Assembly: GCA_035687045.1 (NCBI GenBank)
Contig: DASRYU010000098.1
Coordinates: 1 to 14,959 of the forward strand
DNA length: 14,959 bases
Direction of reading: 5' to 3'
DNA from: JAJPHT01 sp035687045
GTDB taxonomy: Archaea > Thermoplasmatota > SW-10-69-26 > JACQPN01 > JAJPHT01
Shown here: one piece after another, positions 1 through 6,093 of the stretch
How positions within the stretch are numbered: the stretch's first letter is position 1
Layout of the letters: every line of letters starts with the position of its first letter
The notes under the pieces: generated by a model
Told to the model about the DNA's origin: nothing
The model's input: the letters and a program-made list of their open reading frames with translations, nothing else
Databases searched by the model: none
Position numbers and translations under genes: made by a program

Positions 1-19
1 GTGTAGGACGAGGGCGAGG

Positions 20-151
20 CGGGCGCTCCCTTTGCTCTCTGCCGGGCCGCGCCGCTTCGCGGAAAGACCCGAGGACCCGAGGACCCGAGGACCCAGGGAC
101 CGAGGTGGACTCCGCGCATCCTCCGCGCGCTCCGCGTCCTCCGCGGTGAGC
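20..151 (-). repeat. Composite intergenic repeat, copy A
   Basis: Read on the minus strand, this stretch begins with a core (111-151) built on GCTCACCGCGGAGGACGCGG. It continues through a segment rich in GGTCC and GGGTC, then a CGAAGCGGCGCGGC block near 41-60, and ends with CAGAGAGCAAAG near 25-40. The same blocks recur in the same order on the plus strand at 6995-7095. By eye, the 41-base cores differ at only three positions. Copy A carries an expanded 8-base tandem repeat in its middle that copy B lacks. No reading frame here looks like a gene, and the remaining bases of 1-218 hold only repeats. The function is unknown; it could be a dispersed non-autonomous element or a transcribed 3' structure. 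Confidence 0.7.
64..102. repeat. 8-base tandem repeat (GAGGACCC)
   Basis: Three perfect copies of GAGGACCC lie at 71-94, flanked by degenerate units (AAGACCC before, AGGGACCG after). The array sits inside composite repeat copy A. At the equivalent place in copy B (about 7042-7062) there is only one unexpanded unit. This points to slippage expansion within the element, not a separate feature. Confidence 0.75.
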
Positions 152-170
152 CGGCACCCGCAGCCGCCAC

Positions 171-219
171 CCGGCACCAGGAACTCGGAACCAGGAACTC
201 GGAACCAGGAACCCGGCAC
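171..219. repeat. 14-base tandem repeat (AGGAACTCGGAACC)
   Basis: Two perfect tandem copies of AGGAACTCGGAACC occupy 179-206. They are flanked by partial, diverged copies (CCGGCACC before, AGGAACCCGGCAC after). The array ends exactly at the stop codon of the adjacent coiled-coil gene (stop at 219-221, minus strand), so it would lie at the very start of that gene's 3' untranslated region. Similar GGAACC-type short tandem arrays are common between genes in GC-rich microbial genomes. No function can be assigned. Confidence 0.75.
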
Positions 220-626
220 TACTTCAGCGCGAGCTCCTTGAACGCCTGCAGGCGCCGCTCCGCCGCTTCGCGCGCGTCGCGCTCCGCGTCGAGCGCCTGG
301 TGCGTCGCCATGAGCGCGGCCTCGGCCTGCTGGAGGCGCGCCTCGAGGTCGGCGATGTTCGACGCGAACGTCTCGCTCGCCTTGTCCAGCTCGCGCGCGA
401 GCGCCTCGCCGAGGTCGTAGCGCAGCTGCTGCGCGAGGGCGGCGCTCACGGATTGGCCCGGCACGCCCGCGGGGGCGGGCGGGGCGATGACCTCCTCCGC
501 CTCGATGGCGAAGGTGGTGGCGGCGCCCCCCTTGCCGACGTCGGGGATGCTGTTGAGAAGGTCTTCCGGGATGGGGTCGTCGTTCGCCCGAGACGATGCG
601 CGTGGCATGCCCAACACTCCAGGCAT
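219..626 (-). CDS. Small coiled-coil protein of unknown function
   Basis: I do not recognise this 135-residue protein. Residues 1-60 are low in complexity, with alanine- and proline-rich stretches, and are probably disordered. Residues 62-132 form one long amphipathic helix with heptad-like spacing of alanine and leucine and many glutamate/arginine pairs, for example IADLEARLQQAEAAL, typical of a coiled coil. There is no signal peptide or membrane segment, so it should be cytoplasmic and probably self-associates. Two in-frame starts are possible: ATG at 626 and ATG at 608 (residue 7). An A/T-rich box at 644-652 would place the transcript start at about 622, so the shorter form from 608 with a brief leader is also plausible. 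It follows the rRNA methyltransferase gene by 52 bases on the same strand but has its own promoter-like box. Confidence 0.7.
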   Translation of the reverse strand: MPGVLGMPRASSRANDDPIPEDLLNSIPDVGKGGAATTFAIEAEEVIAPPAPAGVPGQSVSAALAQQLRYDLGEALARELDKASETFASNIADLEARLQQAEAALMATHQALDAERDAREAAERRLQAFKELALK

Positions 627-643
627 GTGGCTCTGCGAGAGGG

Positions 644-652
644 GGTATTTGG
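644..652 (-). promoter_or_regulatory. TATA-like box for the coiled-coil gene
   Basis: On the minus strand this reads CCAAATACC, the only A/T-rich patch between the rRNA methyltransferase stop and the start of the coiled-coil gene. Its centre is about 22 bases before the ATG at 626 and 40 before the ATG at 608. The first spacing is slightly short for a leaderless start, so the box does not settle which start is used. Confidence 0.4.
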
Positions 653-678
653 ACGCTCCGTCGGCGAGGCGCGGGCCC

Positions 679-1425
679 CTATCGCTTGGGGCGCCCCTGG
701 GCGAGCTGGCGCACGCGCTCGTAGCAGAGGATGGCGGTGGCGACGCTCACGTTGAGCGAGGTGACGCTCCCCTTGAGCGGGATCTTCACCGCGAAGTCGC
801 AGTGCTTGGCGACGGGGCGCGAGACGCCGGAGCCTTCGGAGCCCATCACGAGCGCGAGCGCCCCGGTGAGGTTCTCCTCGTAGTGATAGCGGCCCGCGTC
901 GGCCTCGGCCATGCCGACCCACACCTCCGCGCGCTTGAGCGCGAGGACGGCCTCGGTGAGGTTCCCGACCTCGACGATGGGGACGTGCTCCGCGGCGCCG
1001 GCGCTCGCCTTCGCGACGGTGGGCGTGACGCCGGTCGCGCCGCGCGAGGGGATGACGACGCCGTGCGCGCCCGCGCCGTCGGCGACGCGGAGGATGGCGC
1101 CGAGGTTGTGCGGGTCCTCGACGCCGTCGAGAAGGAGGAGGAACGGCGGCTCGTTGCGCGAGCGCGCGATGGCGAGCAGGTCGTCGAGCGAGTACGACTC
1201 GTGCTCCGTGCAGAAGGCGACGACGCCCTGGTGCGCGACGCCCCCGGCGTGCCGCTCGATCATGCCCAGGGGCACGCGGTGGGGCGTGACGCCGGCGGCC
1301 TGGGCCTGGGCGAGGACCGTGCGGAGCGCCTTGTCCGGGGTGGCGCTCTCGCTCACGAGGAGGCGCTCGACGCGCCCGGCCTTGAGCGCCTCGATGACGG
1401 GGTTGCGCCCTGCGACGACGCGCAT
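679..1425 (-). CDS. rlmB: RlmB/SpoU-type 23S rRNA (guanosine-2'-O-)-methyltransferase
   Basis: This 248-residue protein matches the length and layout of the bacterial RlmB (TrmH/SpoU) family, which 2'-O-methylates a guanosine in 23S rRNA with S-adenosylmethionine. Residues 1-90 form the N-terminal substrate-binding domain, starting VAGRNPVIEAL and including the family's HQGVVA stretch near 65-70. The C-terminal part is a knotted SPOUT domain with all three SpoU motifs: DPHNLGAILRVADGAG (104-119, with N107 and R113), LVMGSEGSGVSR (192-203) and IPLKGSVTSLNVSVATAI (215-232, with S223 and N225). The ATG at 1425 fits the family's N terminus. The exact target base cannot be read from sequence, and tRNA 2'-O-methylation is a possible alternative. 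RlmB-like proteins are mainly bacterial, so an ancient transfer is possible. The 88-residue gene lies 41 bases upstream and may be cotranscribed. Confidence 0.9.
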   Translation of the reverse strand: MRVVAGRNPVIEALKAGRVERLLVSESATPDKALRTVLAQAQAAGVTPHRVPLGMIERHAGGVAHQGVVAFCTEHESYSLDDLLAIARSRNEPPFLLLLDGVEDPHNLGAILRVADGAGAHGVVIPSRGATGVTPTVAKASAGAAEHVPIVEVGNLTEAVLALKRAEVWVGMAEADAGRYHYEENLTGALALVMGSEGSGVSRPVAKHCDFAVKIPLKGSVTSLNVSVATAILCYERVRQLAQGRPKR

Positions 1426-1466
1426 GTCAGGCGCGCATGCAGGCCCTGGCGGAAGAAGGCAACGCG

Positions 1467-1733
1467 CTAGGTGGGCACGGGCGCGGGCACGGGGGCGACG
1501 GCCGCCTGCGGCACGAACACGACGAAGTAGAGGCCGCCGTCGCGCGCGACGAGGGCGCTCGTGTCGGCGGCGCGCGTCGCGGCCGCTTCGCGCGCGAGCG
1601 CGTCCGGGTCGCGGACGCGCGGCTCGTGCGCGAGGACGCTGCCGGACAGGGTGGAGACGATGACGCCCGCGGCCGTGGGCATCACGGAGCGGCAGAGGTG
1701 GAGAAGCTCGCGTCGCTGCGTGTCGCTGTGCAT
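1467..1733 (-). CDS. Unrecognised 88-residue protein
   Basis: I cannot assign this protein. It has an apparent N-terminal helix (MHSDTQRRELLHLCRSVMP), then alternating hydrophobic strands (AAGVIVSTLSGSVLAHEP), a polar alanine-rich helix (DPDALAREAAATRAADTS), and a last strand pair (ALVARDGGLYFVVFVPQ). It ends in a repeated Ala/Pro/Val tail. The strand-helix-strand order vaguely recalls Roadblock/LC7-type small domains, but it is too short and divergent to claim that. No signal peptide or membrane helix is visible. An A/T patch (CGTTAAGC, 1765-1772) lies 35 bases upstream of the ATG and could drive a transcript with a leader of about 9 bases. The gene may be cotranscribed with the rRNA methyltransferase downstream. 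Confidence 0.55.
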   Translation of the reverse strand: MHSDTQRRELLHLCRSVMPTAAGVIVSTLSGSVLAHEPRVRDPDALAREAAATRAADTSALVARDGGLYFVVFVPQAAVAPVPAPVPT

Positions 1734-1764
1734 GGCATCCCGCGGGGCGCTCGGCGACGAGGAC

Positions 1765-1772
1765 GCTTAACG
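1765..1772 (-). promoter_or_regulatory. Possible TATA box for the 88-residue gene
   Basis: On the minus strand this reads CGTTAAGC in an otherwise GC-only stretch. Its centre is about 35 bases upstream of the ATG at 1733, consistent with a very short leader. The evidence is position and composition only. Confidence 0.35.
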
Positions 1773-1799
1773 TGCGCGGTCCGCGCGCGTGACAACGAG

Positions 1800-1824
1800 G
1801 CGGGGGCGGGTGGAGCGCCCCCGC
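1800..1824 (-). terminator. Perfect 9-bp hairpin behind the 47-residue gene
   Basis: The arms GCGGGGGCG (1800-1808) and CGCCCCCGC (1816-1824) are perfect inverted repeats around a 7-base loop. The hairpin begins 10 bases past the stop of the 47-residue gene on the minus strand and precedes the next gene's promoter box, a natural terminator position. There is no strong T-run after it, and archaeal termination depends mostly on T-runs, so it may instead stabilise a transcript end. Confidence 0.4.
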
Positions 1825-1834
1825 GGAGAAGAGG

Positions 1835-1978
1835 CTACTGGCCGGAGCCGACGAGGCGGCACTCGCGCGTGAGGGACGGGAGGTCCTCGGGCGCGAGGCC
1901 GAGGCCGGCGAAGGCCTCGTGGAAGCCGAAGGGGTCGGTCAGGCGCTGGGTCAGTCGGAGCAGGGGGGAGGCGCTCAT
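1835..1978 (-). CDS. 47-residue orphan small protein
   Basis: This short frame translates as MSASPLLRLTQRLTD, then PFGFHEAFAGLGLAPEDL, then PSLTRECRLVGSGQ. I do not recognise it. It looks like a folded mini-protein and not a random frame: hydrophobic residues are spaced as in two helices, residues 1-15 and about 19-40, with a helix-cap-like APEDLPSL in between. It also has the mixed composition of real genes here, while the overlapping frame starting at 1985 is almost all Arg/Pro. A TATA-like box (CCTTTATCC, 2002-2010) is centred 28 bases before the ATG at 1978, so the transcript would be leaderless or nearly so. A perfect hairpin follows the stop. It is divergent from the CARDB surface protein across 128 bases. 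A remnant of a longer protein cannot be excluded. Confidence 0.55.
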   Translation of the reverse strand: MSASPLLRLTQRLTDPFGFHEAFAGLGLAPEDLPSLTRECRLVGSGQ

Positions 1979-2001
1979 CGAGCATGGTGGTACCTTTTGG
2001 A

Positions 2002-2010
2002 GGATAAAGG
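2002..2010 (-). promoter_or_regulatory. TATA box for the 47-residue gene
   Basis: On the minus strand this reads CCTTTATCC. Its centre is about 28 bases before the ATG at 1978, predicting a transcript that starts 1-3 bases before the start codon. No Shine-Dalgarno sequence lies in that position. It forms a divergent pair with the box at 2079-2085. Confidence 0.55.
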
Positions 2011-2078
2011 TTTGTCCTCCTTACAGGAAGACAAAGCCTCCTTCATACCGTGCCGCGTTCCAAGGGGGCACAACAACG

Positions 2079-2085
2079 CTTAAAG
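2079..2085 (+). promoter_or_regulatory. TATA-like box for the CARDB surface protein gene
   Basis: The box CTTAAAG is centred 25 bases before the GTG at 2107. That spacing predicts a leaderless transcript starting at that codon and favours it over the upstream in-frame GTG at 2050, which lies before the box and has neither a good box nor a Shine-Dalgarno sequence. Confidence 0.5.
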
Positions 2086-2106
2086 TGGCCTCGGGCGAGC
2101 CTCGAC

Positions 2107-4116
2107 GTGGTGTTGCCGGCCCGCCCAGCGGTCGCATTGGCCCTGCTCGTGGCGCTTCTCGCGCCCGTGGCGATGGGGCAGACGGAGGTGCCGCAGCCTT
2201 CGCCCCAGACGCCGCAGCAGTTCCAGTGCCAGCCCCCGATGGAGACGTGCCTCCCGGACCTTGTGGCGACGAACCCGCAGGCGCACGAGTCGGACGAGCG
2301 CTTCCCCGTCAAACCCTGCGCGGACTTCGTGAACCTCGGCGACGCTCCGACCGCCACGCCGTTCCGCTACCTCCTGCTCCTCGACAACGTCCCCGTGGCG
2401 GAGGAGCAGGCGACCGGCGCATACCGCACCGGCGAGGGCGGCACCGTGTGCTGGGGCGAGTTCCACCTCTCCGCCGGCCGCCACACGATGGAGGTGCGCG
2501 TCGACTCCGGCGACGACGTCGTGGAGTCGAACGAGCGGAACAACGCGCGCCTCATCTCGTTCCAGGTGCGCCCGGAGCCCAAGGTCGACCTCCGGCTCTC
2601 GCGGCTCTGGGTGACGCCGACGGAGGGCGGCGTCGGCATGAACCAGATCTTCTACGTGAACGTCTCGAACGTCGGGAACGCGCCCTCGCCCCTCACGCTC
2701 GTGACGCTCGAGGACGACCACGGCCTCCTCGCCAACTGGACCATGCCGCCGCTGCGGCCGGGCCAGTGGTGGCTCGCCGCGCACGCGACGCGGCCGGAAT
2801 ACCGCCCGGTGGGCACGTTCGTCGCTCGCGCGGTCGTCGACCCGCTCAACAACCTCTCGGAGATGAGCGAGGACAACAACGAGGCGCTCGTCGAGTACAC
2901 CGTCCTTGACCACCCCGCCCCCGACTACGAGATCTCGAACGTCACGGTGAGCGGCAACCGCACGGAGATGCGCGGCGTCCGCGTCGACGTCTACGTGAAG
3001 AACGTGGGCGACCGCGGCGTCGAAGGGACGATGGTGCGGCTCGTCAACGCCACGAACGAGACCGTCGGCACGGGCTACACGCGCAGCATCATCTGGCCGG
3101 GTGAGCGCGGGCTCGTGCAGTTCTTCCTCGTCCTGCGCGCGGGCGTGCACGAGCTGCGCGCCATCGCGGACTACACGAACATCGTCGTCGAGCGCGACGA
3201 GACGAACAACGAGCACGCGTTCACCATCGAGATCCAGCCCGCTCCGCTCCTCGCGGACCTTCCGAACCTCGTCGTGCAACGCGTCTACGCGATGCCGGAG
3301 GACCCGCGCCCCGGGGAGGCCGTCTCCGTCGGCGCGCTCATCCACAACGTCGGCACGAACCGCTCGAACGCGACGCGCGTCAACTTCCTCGTGAACGACG
3401 AGGTCATCGCCTCCGCGAGCGTCCCCGCCCTGCGCCCCGACTCCTACTACTCCGCCTACGTTCCGTGGGTCGCGGCGAACGCCGGCTCGTACACCATCGT
3501 CGCCGTCGTCGACCAGGCCGACACCGTGCGCGAGCTCGACGAGATGGACAACGCGCTCGCGCTCGACTTCCTCGTGACGACGCAGCGCGCGCCGCCCGCG
3601 ACGGCGCCGACACCCCCGACGTCCCCGCCCCCCATCACGGGTCCGGACCCGACGCCGACGACGCCGACACCGAGCACGCCCACGACGCCCACGCCGAACC
3701 TGCCGCGCGACACGGCCTCTCGCGTCATCCCCGGCGAGCTCGTCATCGCCACGAGCCCCGCCCCTGGCGGCGCGCGCGGCGTCTTCTCCATCTCGCTGCG
3801 CAACCCGACGATCGAGCGCGTGGGCCTGCTCACGGTCGCGTTCAAGATCGACGGGAAGGCGCACAAGGAGGTGCTCGTGAACGGCATCCCCGGCGCCGGC
3901 ATCGTGGCCGCCTCGACCGGCGAGGAGAGCATCCCGCCCGGCAAGCACACCGTCACGGCGGAGATCCGCGTCGTCGGCTCCACGGGCCCGGCGGTGGTGC
4001 GCCAAGGAAGCTACGAGCAGGAGGCGGGGCCCAGCGAGGGCATCCCCGGCTTCGAGGCGCTGGGGCTTCTCGGCGCGCTCGTCGCGGCGGTAGCGCTCAC
4101 GCGGCGTCGGCGCTAG
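2107..4116 (+). CDS. Secreted CARDB-repeat surface protein with PGF-CTERM anchor
   Basis: This 669-residue protein has an N-terminal signal peptide (LPARPAVALALLVALLAPVAMG, positively charged then hydrophobic). Four CARDB-type Ig-like domains follow at roughly 50-154, 158-266, 271-377 and 384-490. Each starts with a D/P-rich strand such as LPDLVA or LPNLVV and ends in an acidic ESNERNN- or ERDETNN-like turn. Next come a Pro/Thr linker (491-535) and a fifth beta-rich domain (536-640). The C terminus is PGFEALGLLG, then ALVAAVALTRRRR: PGF, a membrane helix and an arginine tail, which is the PGF-CTERM signal processed by archaeosortase A. Many N-x-S/T sequons suggest N-glycosylation, and four cysteines in domain 1 may form disulfides. 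It is probably an adhesin or cell-wall component on the outer face. An alternative start at 2050 would add 19 residues before the signal peptide. Ligand unknown. Confidence 0.88.
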   Translation: MVLPARPAVALALLVALLAPVAMGQTEVPQPSPQTPQQFQCQPPMETCLPDLVATNPQAHESDERFPVKPCADFVNLGDAPTATPFRYLLLLDNVPVAEEQATGAYRTGEGGTVCWGEFHLSAGRHTMEVRVDSGDDVVESNERNNARLISFQVRPEPKVDLRLSRLWVTPTEGGVGMNQIFYVNVSNVGNAPSPLTLVTLEDDHGLLANWTMPPLRPGQWWLAAHATRPEYRPVGTFVARAVVDPLNNLSEMSEDNNEALVEYTVLDHPAPDYEISNVTVSGNRTEMRGVRVDVYVKNVGDRGVEGTMVRLVNATNETVGTGYTRSIIWPGERGLVQFFLVLRAGVHELRAIADYTNIVVERDETNNEHAFTIEIQPAPLLADLPNLVVQRVYAMPEDPRPGEAVSVGALIHNVGTNRSNATRVNFLVNDEVIASASVPALRPDSYYSAYVPWVAANAGSYTIVAVVDQADTVRELDEMDNALALDFLVTTQRAPPATAPTPPTSPPPITGPDPTPTTPTPSTPTTPTPNLPRDTASRVIPGELVIATSPAPGGARGVFSISLRNPTIERVGLLTVAFKIDGKAHKEVLVNGIPGAGIVAASTGEESIPPGKHTVTAEIRVVGSTGPAVVRQGSYEQEAGPSEGIPGFEALGLLGALVAAVALTRRRR

Positions 4117-5012
4117 AGGATGCGCTTGCCCAGCGCCGAGCAGGCGAGCCCGACCATGAGCTCGCCGGTCACGTTGCCCGTGTCCATGAGCGGGTTGAGC
4201 TCGACGATCTCGAGGCTCTTGAAGTGCGGGATCTCCGCGAACATCTCCATCGCGAGGTGCGCCTCGCGGTAGGTGAGGCCGCCGGGGACCGGTGTGCCGA
4301 CGCCGGGCGCCTCGTCCGGGTCCAGGGAGTCGGCGTCGAACGAGACGTGCAGGTGCGAGACGCCGCTGCACGCGATGTCGAGCGCGTCCTCCATCACGCG
4401 GCGCATGCCGCGCTCGTCGATCTCGCGCATGGTGAACGTGGTGACGCCCGCCTTCTTCAGGAGCTGCGCCTCCTCGGGGTCGACGTCGCGCAGCCCCACG
4501 ATGACGACGTTCTCGGGGCGCACCTTCGGATTGACTTCGCCGATGTTCGTGAGCCTGCCGTCGCCCAGCCCGCAGATGCTCGCGAGCGGCATGCCGTGGA
4601 TGTTGCCGGTGGGGCTCGTGTCGGTGGTGTTGAAGTCGGCGTGCGCGTCGACCCAGATGACGCCCGTGCGGCCGCCGGAGTTGCCGCGCGCGACGCCGCC
4701 GACGGTGCCCATCGCGATGATGTGGTCGCCGCCCATCACGAGCGGGAAGTCGCCGGCGGCCACGACCTTCTCGACCTTGCGCGCGAGCGTCTCGCAGACC
4801 TTGATGATCTCCTCGGCGTAGAGGAGGCTCGTGTGCTTGGCCGTCTTTGTCTCGACGGTCGGCGAGTAGATGTTGCCGAGGTCCTCGACGAAGTGGCCCA
4901 GGCGCTCGATGCGCGGGCCGAGGCGCGCGACGCGCATCGCGGAGGGACCCATGTCGGTGCCGCGACGAGAGGCGCCGAGGTCCATCGGTGCTCCAATGAT
5001 CTTGACGTTCAT
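4113..5012 (-). CDS. rocF: Arginase (L-arginine to ornithine and urea)
   Basis: This 299-residue protein aligns along its full length with the bacterial arginase RocF. Arginase hydrolyses arginine to ornithine and urea using a binuclear manganese centre. Visible ligands are H97 in MGGDH, D122, H124 and D126 in VDAHADFN, and D226 and D228 in SFDADSLDP; the conserved glutamate E271 lies in VELNP. The stretch TSPTGNIHGMPLA (132-144) is characteristic of arginases rather than agmatinases, as are the N-terminal GAPMDLGASRRGTDMGPSA and the C-terminal LGKRIL. It is cytoplasmic and probably oligomeric. A box (GCTTTTACG, 5041-5049) 33 bases before the ATG gives a leader of about 7 bases. The gene converges on the CARDB gene, and the two stop codons share the bases CTAG. 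Agmatinase or another ureohydrolase activity is the main alternative. Confidence 0.92.
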   Translation of the reverse strand: MNVKIIGAPMDLGASRRGTDMGPSAMRVARLGPRIERLGHFVEDLGNIYSPTVETKTAKHTSLLYAEEIIKVCETLARKVEKVVAAGDFPLVMGGDHIIAMGTVGGVARGNSGGRTGVIWVDAHADFNTTDTSPTGNIHGMPLASICGLGDGRLTNIGEVNPKVRPENVVIVGLRDVDPEEAQLLKKAGVTTFTMREIDERGMRRVMEDALDIACSGVSHLHVSFDADSLDPDEAPGVGTPVPGGLTYREAHLAMEMFAEIPHFKSLEIVELNPLMDTGNVTGELMVGLACSALGKRIL

Positions 5013-5040
5013 CGCGGTCGGCGGCGATGGGTCGAGCCAC

Positions 5041-5049
5041 CGTAAAAGC
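5041..5049 (-). promoter_or_regulatory. TATA box for the arginase gene
   Basis: On the minus strand this reads GCTTTTACG, centred about 33 bases before the ATG at 5012. The predicted transcript would have a leader of about 7 bases without a Shine-Dalgarno sequence. Confidence 0.5.
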
Positions 5050-5095
5050 CCTGCCGGAACCGCACGGGCGCTCCGGCCCCGCGACCCGGCAGACG

Positions 5096-5110
5096 ACCCC
5101 TTGGCGGGGT
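5096..5110 (-). terminator. Weak hairpin behind the PKD-domain gene
   Basis: ACCCC (5096-5100) and GGGGT (5106-5110) can form a 5-bp stem with a 5-base loop. It lies about 20 bases past the stop of the PKD gene on the minus strand and before the arginase promoter. The stem is short and no T-run follows, so this is a weak candidate. Confidence 0.2.
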
Positions 5111-5130
5111 GGCGGCCCGGCGGCGTGGGC

Positions 5131-5982
5131 TCAGGTGGCCGGCCGCACGAGCACGCGCACGTCGCGCGTCGCGACGCCGCCGTCGGCGTCCGTCACCGTC
5201 AGCACGACGCGGTGGAGCCCGCCGCGCGAGAAGGCGTGCGCGACCTCCTGGCCCTCCAGGACCGTGCCGTCGGGGAAGCTCCACGCGTAGCCCACGAGGT
5301 CGCCGTCCGGGTCGAACGCCTCGGCGCGGAACCGGAACGTGTCGCCGACGGCGCCGAAGCGCCGGTCCGCGTCCGCCTGCGCGACGATCGGCGGGGCGTT
5401 CACGACGCGCACAAAGGTGTGGGCGTGGCCCCACGAGCCCCCGGAGTCGAGGACCCAGAGGCTCACGTTGTACGTGCCCAGCGCGTCGTACGCGTGCGTC
5501 GGCGCCTGCTGGAGCGACCACGTGCCGTCGCCGAAGCTCCACGTCCAGTTGACGATGGCGTCGCCGTCGGCGTCGCGGACGTCGGCGGTGAACGCGATGG
5601 CCTGCCCGCGGTGCGCTTCGGAGGAAGAGACCTTGATCGTCGCGACGGGGTCCGCCGGAAGGACGAAGATCGACCTCGTGACGATGCCGACGGCGAGCTG
5701 CTCGTCGGTCACGCGGAGGGTCACGTTGTGGATGCCGGCGCGCGCGAAGGCGTGCGTGACGTGGGCGCCGATGGCCTGCGCCCCATCGCCGAAGTCCCAC
5801 TCCTCGAGCAGGATGGCCCCATCGTCTACGGAGGTGCTGTGGAAGCTGATGCGAACGCCCGCCTGCGGATCGGAGGGCGAGAACGCGAAGTCAGCGTGCG
5901 GCGGGGAGTTCGGCGCGAGCCCCAGCGCGAGGGGGGCGGCGAGCGTCGCCGTCGCGAGAACGAGGACGATGAGCGGTCTCAA
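5131..5982 (-). CDS. Secreted three-PKD-domain protein
   Basis: This 283-residue protein begins with a signal peptide (MRPLIVLVLATATLAAPLAL, residues 1-20). Three PKD (polycystic kidney disease) Ig-like domains follow at about 26-108, 111-194 and 196-280. Their signature sequences are WDFGDG (62-67), WSFGDG (148-153) and WSFPDG (234-239), each followed by a HAF/HAY-type strand (THAFARAGIHNVTL, THAYDALGTYNVSL, AHAFSRGGLHRVVL). It ends right after the third domain with no PGF-CTERM signal or membrane helix, so it is probably released or held by other surface proteins. PKD domains usually mediate protein or carbohydrate contacts outside the cell. The start is TTG at 5982, chosen because CCTCC at 5990-5994 (GGAGG on the minus strand) lies 7 bases upstream and the signal peptide starts there. 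The frame stays open upstream but has no credible start. Confidence 0.85.
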   Translation of the reverse strand: MRPLIVLVLATATLAAPLALGLAPNSPPHADFAFSPSDPQAGVRISFHSTSVDDGAILLEEWDFGDGAQAIGAHVTHAFARAGIHNVTLRVTDEQLAVGIVTRSIFVLPADPVATIKVSSSEAHRGQAIAFTADVRDADGDAIVNWTWSFGDGTWSLQQAPTHAYDALGTYNVSLWVLDSGGSWGHAHTFVRVVNAPPIVAQADADRRFGAVGDTFRFRAEAFDPDGDLVGYAWSFPDGTVLEGQEVAHAFSRGGLHRVVLTVTDADGGVATRDVRVLVRPAT

Positions 5983-5989
5983 GCGGATG

Positions 5990-5994
5990 CCTCC
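5990..5994 (-). promoter_or_regulatory. Shine-Dalgarno site deciding the TTG start of the PKD gene
   Basis: GGAGG on the minus strand is separated by 7 bases from the TTG at 5982. It supports this rare start codon. It also contrasts with most other genes here, which appear leaderless. An A/T-rich patch (CGAAAACGG, about 6026-6034) would place the transcript start roughly 20 bases further upstream, leaving room for this site. Confidence 0.55.
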
Positions 5995-6064
5995 GGAGGC
6001 GAGGACGCGCCGGGGCGGCGGTGCCGTTTTCGTTGTCCGCGCGGGGGGCAACGGAGGGAATGGG

Positions 6065-6070
6065 CTCAAG
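6065..6070 (+). promoter_or_regulatory. Weak box upstream of the Trm9-like gene
   Basis: CTCAAG is centred about 26 bases before the ATG at 6094, the spacing seen at other genes here. It is a poor TATA match and rests mainly on position. A GGAGGG site at 6053-6058 precedes a different ATG (6060) that is out of frame with the methyltransferase. Confidence 0.25.
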
Positions 6071-6093
6071 CACTCGGGCGTGCTCCCCGGCTC

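Noticed and set aside
64..219. Possible CRISPR-like array
   Set aside because: The units are 8 and 14 bases, directly abutting, with no unique spacers of 30-40 bases; they are simple tandem repeats.
1767..1985. 72-codon minus-strand frame starting at ATG 1985
   Set aside because: It is almost entirely Arg and Pro. The overlapping 47-codon frame from 1978 has protein-like composition and better promoter spacing.
2080..5040. 986-codon minus-strand frame opposite the CARDB gene and arginase frame
   Set aside because: It spans two convergent real genes in the wrong frame, is rich in Arg/His/Asp, and has no recognisable domain.
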